Shown piece by piece: positions 60,789 to 64,000 of a stretch of DNA of 64,000 nt (position 1 is the first letter of the stretch; each line of letters opens with the position of its first letter). A program made the position numbers and the translations under genes. Source of the stretch: Streptomyces sp. A012304 (GTDB lineage Bacteria; Actinomycetota; Actinomycetes; Streptomycetales; Streptomycetaceae); contig NZ_BQUN01000095.1 in NCBI RefSeq assembly GCF_026008495.1, forward strand, positions 169,797 to 233,796. Reading direction: 5' to 3'. The notes under the pieces are model-generated. The model was given only the letters and a program-made list of their open reading frames with translations, ran no database searches and was not told the DNA's origin.

Positions 60789-62018
60789 ATGGGCACAGCC
60801 CCGGCCCCGTCCGCCCTCGTCCCCGAGTCCGACCGGACCGGGCCCGGCCGTGCGCACTGGCTGCGCGTGGCCCGTGAGACGGCGGACGACCTGGCCACGG
60901 ACGCGGTGGCCCGGGAGCAGGCGGGCAAGGCGCCGTTCGACGAGGTGTCCCGGCTGCGCGAGGCGGGGCTGCTGACGCTGCTCGCGCCGGCCGAGGCCGG
61001 AGGGGGCGGCGCGGACTGGCCCACCGCCTACGCGGTGGTCCGGGAGATCGCCGCGGCCGACGGCGCGATCGGCCAACTGCTCGCCTGCCACTCCTTCGTG
61101 TCGTGGAGCGCGCGGTTCCTCTCCCGGCCGGCCGTCGCCGCTCAGCTGGAGCGTCGGTCCACGGCGGAGCGGTGGTGCTGGGGTGGCGGTCTCGCCCGGC
61201 AGGAGCCGCCGCTGACGCTCACCAGGACGGCCGGCGGTCACGCCCTCCACGGTCGGCAGAGCTACGTCACCGGGGTCCTGGTCGCCGACCGCGTCGCCGT
61301 GCGGGCCGTGCGGGCCGACTCGGGTGAACCGGTCGCCGTCGTCGTCGACCCCGCCCGTCGCGGCATACGGATCGACGACGACTGCGAGCCCTTCGGCCAG
61401 CGTCTCGCGGCCGGCGGCAGTGTGGAGTTCGACGCCGTACCGGTCGCCGCCGACGACGTGCTCGGCTCCCTGTCCGCGGACGAGGACGTCCTGTCGCCCC
61501 GGGCGGCTCTGGTGTCGCCGGTCGGGCGGCTGCTGTCCGTCCAGCTCCGCCTCGGCATGGCCGAGGGGGTGCTCGCCGAAGCCCGCGAGTACAGCAGGGC
61601 GGGCCAGTCGGCCTGGCATCCCGCCTGGCCGGTCGGCTCCCCGCAGGACCCGCACACCCTGACCGCCTACGGGGAACTCACGGTCCTCACCCGCTCCGCG
61701 TCCGCCCTCACCGACCAGGCGCTGCGAGCCGTGCACGACGGGCTGGAACGCGGCGAGGACCTCACCTACGACGAGTACGCCGAGACCTCCGTCCTCGTGG
61801 CCATGGCCGAGGCCGCCGCCTCCAGGGCCGCTCAGGAGTCCGCCGCCCGCGCCCTCGACATCATCGGCGCCCGCTCCGCCGCCGCACGGCTGGGCCTTGA
61901 CCGCTTCTGGCGCAACGCCCGGGCCCACACCCTGTACGAGCCGGTCGCCCACCGGCTCCGCGACGTCGGCGACTACTTCCTCAACGGGGCGCACCCTCCG
62001 TTCGTCCTGCCCATCTGA
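60789..62018 (+). CDS. SfnB/DszC-like acyl-CoA-dehydrogenase-fold oxidoreductase
   Basis: A 409-residue flavin-dependent protein. It has the three acyl-CoA dehydrogenase parts: N-terminal helical (VSRLREAGLLTLLAPAEAGG), middle beta (WCWGGGLARQEPPLTLTRTA with LHGRQSYVTG) and C-terminal helices (LGLDRFWRNARAHTLYEPVA). The last motif is typical of the SfnB/DszC group, which uses FMNH2 for sulfur-compound oxidation (dimethylsulfone or dibenzothiophene type) rather than beta-oxidation. The neighbouring Rrf2 regulator and sulfonate-binding protein support sulfur scavenging. AGGAGAGG precedes ATG 60789. Confidence 0.87.
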   Translation: MGTAPAPSALVPESDRTGPGRAHWLRVARETADDLATDAVAREQAGKAPFDEVSRLREAGLLTLLAPAEAGGGGADWPTAYAVVREIAAADGAIGQLLACHSFVSWSARFLSRPAVAAQLERRSTAERWCWGGGLARQEPPLTLTRTAGGHALHGRQSYVTGVLVADRVAVRAVRADSGEPVAVVVDPARRGIRIDDDCEPFGQRLAAGGSVEFDAVPVAADDVLGSLSADEDVLSPRAALVSPVGRLLSVQLRLGMAEGVLAEAREYSRAGQSAWHPAWPVGSPQDPHTLTAYGELTVLTRSASALTDQALRAVHDGLERGEDLTYDEYAETSVLVAMAEAAASRAAQESAARALDIIGARSAAARLGLDRFWRNARAHTLYEPVAHRLRDVGDYFLNGAHPPFVLPI

Positions 62019-62102
62019 CCGCGCGCGGCGCCGTGTCACCTACGGCCCGGAGGACGTGCCGGGTGGCGGCGGCCGGTGACCGCCATGCGGGATAATGGGC
62101 GC

Positions 62103-62561
62103 ATGCGGATCTCAGCCAGGGCGGACTACGCGGTACGTGCCGCGCTGCAGCTCGCCGCGTCAAGGGACGACGGGCCGCTGAAGGCCGAGGCCATCGCCGA
62201 CGCACAGGACATCCCGCACAAGTTCCTCGAAGGCATCCTGAACGACATGCGTCGCGGTGGTCTCGTGCTCAGCCAGCGCGGCGGCAACGGCGGCTACCGG
62301 CTGGCCAGGCCCGCCGAGGAGATCAGCATCGCCGACGTCATCCGGGTCGTGGACGGGCCGCTGGTCTCGGTGCGCGGGGTCCGCCCCCCTGAGCTGTCCT
62401 ACACCGGCCCCGCCGAGTCGCTGCTCCCCCTGTGGATCGCGCTGCGCTCCAACGTCCGCGAGATTCTTGAGGGTGTGTCACTCGCCGACGTGGCGGCCGC
62501 CCGGCTGCCTGCCGACGTGTCCGCGCTGACCGACGCCCCGAGCGCCTGGGTGAACCCCTGA
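62103..62561 (+). CDS. Rrf2-family regulator without cysteines (CymR-like)
   Basis: A 152-residue winged-helix repressor beginning MRISARADYAVRAALQLAAS; the recognition part is IPHKFLEGILNDMRRGGLVLS and QRGGNGGYRLARPAEEISIA. The frame extends upstream, but ATG 62103 starts the canonical N-terminus. There are no cysteines at all, so it cannot hold an Fe-S cluster as IscR or NsrR do. That fits the CymR-like branch that senses cysteine status through partner proteins. It lies between sulfur-acquisition genes and two copies of a 24-bp motif. Confidence 0.88.
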   Translation: MRISARADYAVRAALQLAASRDDGPLKAEAIADAQDIPHKFLEGILNDMRRGGLVLSQRGGNGGYRLARPAEEISIADVIRVVDGPLVSVRGVRPPELSYTGPAESLLPLWIALRSNVREILEGVSLADVAAARLPADVSALTDAPSAWVNP

Positions 62562-62641
62562 CACCGAGTCATCCCGAAAAGCGAGATGACCGCGTCCAGC
62601 ATGTGAATGCCCTCTTGGGTGCGACGTCGCCTTCTGCCACG

Positions 62642-62665
62642 ATCCCTAGGAATCCGGTAGGAAAA
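62642..62665 (-). promoter_or_regulatory. second copy of the 24-bp sulfur-gene motif
   Basis: On the minus strand it reads TTTTCCTACCGGATTCCTAG, then GGAT, differing from 60687-60710 at four positions. A further CTAGGGAT lies directly after it on the plus strand (62666-62673). It is 21 bp upstream of the leader-peptide ATG and about 370 bp before the binding-protein gene. Confidence 0.6.
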
Positions 62666-62685
62666 CTAGGGATGCAGGGGGTGGA

Positions 62686-62832
62686 ATGGACGTGCTCGAC
62701 CGCGCAGGCCTTGTGCTGTCCCACCAGCACCTTCTGCCGCACTGGCCCCGCCGCCCCCAGCGGTCCCTGCTGACGTCGCGGCGCCACATCGATTTCGGCC
62801 ACGCGTCGAGCGCCCTCTGTCGGTCCGTCTGA
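62686..62832 (+). CDS. 48-residue putative leader peptide of the sulfonate operon
   Basis: ATG 62686, with GGGGGTGG just upstream, encodes a basic peptide ending SRRHIDFGHASSALCRSV. The RRHIDxxxxSSALCR ending is the signature of the streptomycete putative leader peptides found before sulfate, sulfonate and cysteine genes. The cysteine codon is the fourth from the end, suitable for sensing Cys-tRNA during translation. It lies 200 bp before the sulfonate-binding protein; that interval is C-rich and otherwise empty. Confidence 0.8.
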   Translation: MDVLDRAGLVLSHQHLLPHWPRRPQRSLLTSRRHIDFGHASSALCRSV

Positions 62833-63032
62833 CCCGTCGCGGAACCCGCTCCCACCCCGCCCGGGCGGACGGGAGCCCTTCCACCGACAGCGCCACCCGT
62901 GTCCCCCACGATCCACGGGCCCCACACCTCGCGTTCCCACACTGTCCGAACGCTTCCGGACACCCCGGATCCGCCGTATCCCGGATCCCCCCGCTCTCCT
63001 GCCCGTCTCCCCTTCGCCGAGAGGACACCTCC

Positions 63033-64000
63033 GTGTCTGCCGCAAGACCGCTCACCCTCCTGCGCACCATCGCCGTCATGACCGCGATCCCCCTCCTGCT
63101 GACCGCCTGCGGCTACGGTTCGAAGGCCAGTGACGACGACCAGCGGACCGAGGTCGCGGCGGACGCCAAGAAGCTCTCCGCCGACGAGGTGCGGATCGGC
63201 TACTTCCCCAACCTCACGCACGCCACCGCCCTGGTGGGCGTCCAGGAGGGCCTGCTGCAGAAGGAGCTCGGCGGCACCACGATCAAGGCCTCGACCTTCA
63301 ACGCCGGCCCCTCGGAGATCGAGGCGCTGAACGCCGATTCCATCGACATCGGCTGGATCGGTCCGTCGCCGGCGATCAACGGCTACACGAAGGCGGGCGG
63401 CAAGAACCTGCGGATCATCGGCGGTTCGGCGTCCGGCGGGGTCAAGCTGGTGGTGAACCCCGCGAAGATCAAGACGTTGAAGGACGTCAAGGGCAAGCGG
63501 ATCGCGACCCCGCAGCTGGGCAACACGCAGGACGTGGCGCTGCTCAACTGGATCTCGGAGCAGGGCTGGAAGGTCGACGCGGAGAGCGGCAAGGGTGATG
63601 TGTCGGTGATCCGTACCGACAACAAGGTCACCCCTGACGCCTACAAGTCGGGTTCGGTCGACGGCGCGTGGGTGCCGGAGCCGACGGCGTCGAAGCTGGT
63701 CGCCGAGGGTGCCAAGGTACTGCTGGACGAGGCCGACCTGTGGCCGGACAAGATGTTCGTGATCACGAACATCATCGTCCGGCAGGAGTTCCTCAAGGAG
63801 CACCCGGACGTCGTCGAGGCCGTGCTGCGCGGCTCGGTGAAGACCAACGCGTGGATCAACGCCAACCCGGACAAGGCGAAGGCGTCCGCCAACGCGGCCC
63901 TGAAGGAATTGTCGGGCAAGGCGCTGCCCGCCGAGATCCTCGACCCGGCGTGGAAGTCCATCACCTTCCTCGACGATCCGCTGGCCGCGACCCTCGACGC
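63033..64000 (+). CDS. aliphatic-sulfonate-binding lipoprotein, 3' end outside window
   Basis: The first 322 residues of an SsuA/TauA-type binding protein of an ABC importer for alkanesulfonates. The signal ends in the lipobox LLTACG. Family motifs: VRIGYFPNLTHATALVG, ALNADSIDIGWIGPSPAING and GKRIATPQLGNTQDVALLNW. GTG 63033 is preceded by GAGAGGA; an internal ATG at residue 16 lies within the signal and is less likely. The ATPase and permease genes are expected beyond the window edge. Confidence 0.93.
   Translation, partial: MSAARPLTLLRTIAVMTAIPLLLTACGYGSKASDDDQRTEVAADAKKLSADEVRIGYFPNLTHATALVGVQEGLLQKELGGTTIKASTFNAGPSEIEALNADSIDIGWIGPSPAINGYTKAGGKNLRIIGGSASGGVKLVVNPAKIKTLKDVKGKRIATPQLGNTQDVALLNWISEQGWKVDAESGKGDVSVIRTDNKVTPDAYKSGSVDGAWVPEPTASKLVAEGAKVLLDEADLWPDKMFVITNIIVRQEFLKEHPDVVEAVLRGSVKTNAWINANPDKAKASANAALKELSGKALPAEILDPAWKSITFLDDPLAATLD

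Overview
The window is about 64 kb of very GC-rich DNA with strong third-position GC bias, many GTG starts and 4-base start/stop overlaps. Gene content and order point to a Streptomyces chromosome. From memory, the backbone follows the Streptomyces coelicolor order from hemE (SCO6031 side) down to acnA/murA2 (SCO5999/SCO5998): hemE, a DUF3000 gene, an orphan response regulator, rnd, fadA-fadB, an amino-acid permease, dxs, xylHGF, rok7B7, an ngcEFG-type chito-oligosaccharide importer, acnA and the HTH-MurA fusion. Synteny is recalled, not computed.

Accessory blocks interrupt this core. (1) 4020-10684 is a beta-mannoside locus: a binding-protein/two-permease importer, divergent from a GH2 beta-mannosidase and a LacI regulator. 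(2) 14205-16773 holds small lineage genes: a coiled-coil miniprotein, a Tat-secreted protein, a beta-propeller-like protein and a NYN/PIN-like protein. (3) 18508-21391 is a mobile-element patch between the permease and dxs: a 225-bp MITE, IS ends, a broken IS5-type transposase and a CE2-type esterase lacking a signal peptide. (4) 32343-45563 is a hemicellulose (glucuronoxylan) island: GH67, GH42, DUF624, GH39, an importer and a CE7 esterase, followed by an ABC-F ATPase. (5) 45863-46930 is a secreted copper LPMO with a perfect CebR-type operator. (6) 47222-51218 is an unusual operon of three PLP enzymes with a sulfur flavour: a Y4yA/DAP-decarboxylase-like enzyme, a cysteine-synthase-rhodanese fusion and a cysteine-desulfurase-like enzyme. 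(7) 57231-60544 has an AbiEii-like pair, a transposase relic and a WhiJ-like/DUF397 pair. (8) 60687-64000 is a sulfur-acquisition region: SfnB/DszC-like oxidoreductase, Rrf2 regulator, leader peptide and the start of an aliphatic-sulfonate importer.

Working logic: three two-permease sugar importers lack an ATPase gene and probably share a remote MsiK-type ATPase. XylFGH has its own ATPase and lies next to its likely regulator Rok7B7. Secreted LPMO and intracellular or intake-linked GH39, GH42, GH67, CE7 and GH2 enzymes fit stepwise plant-biomass use. Operator-like palindromes fit LacI/CebR, BxlR, DasR and XRE families.

The best candidates for undescribed biology are the three-PLP-enzyme operon (47222-51218), the Rrf2 region with twin 24-bp motifs and Cys-containing leader ORFs (60687-63033), the HTH-MurA fusion with twin operators, and the CTAG-targeted repeats at the stop codons around dxs.
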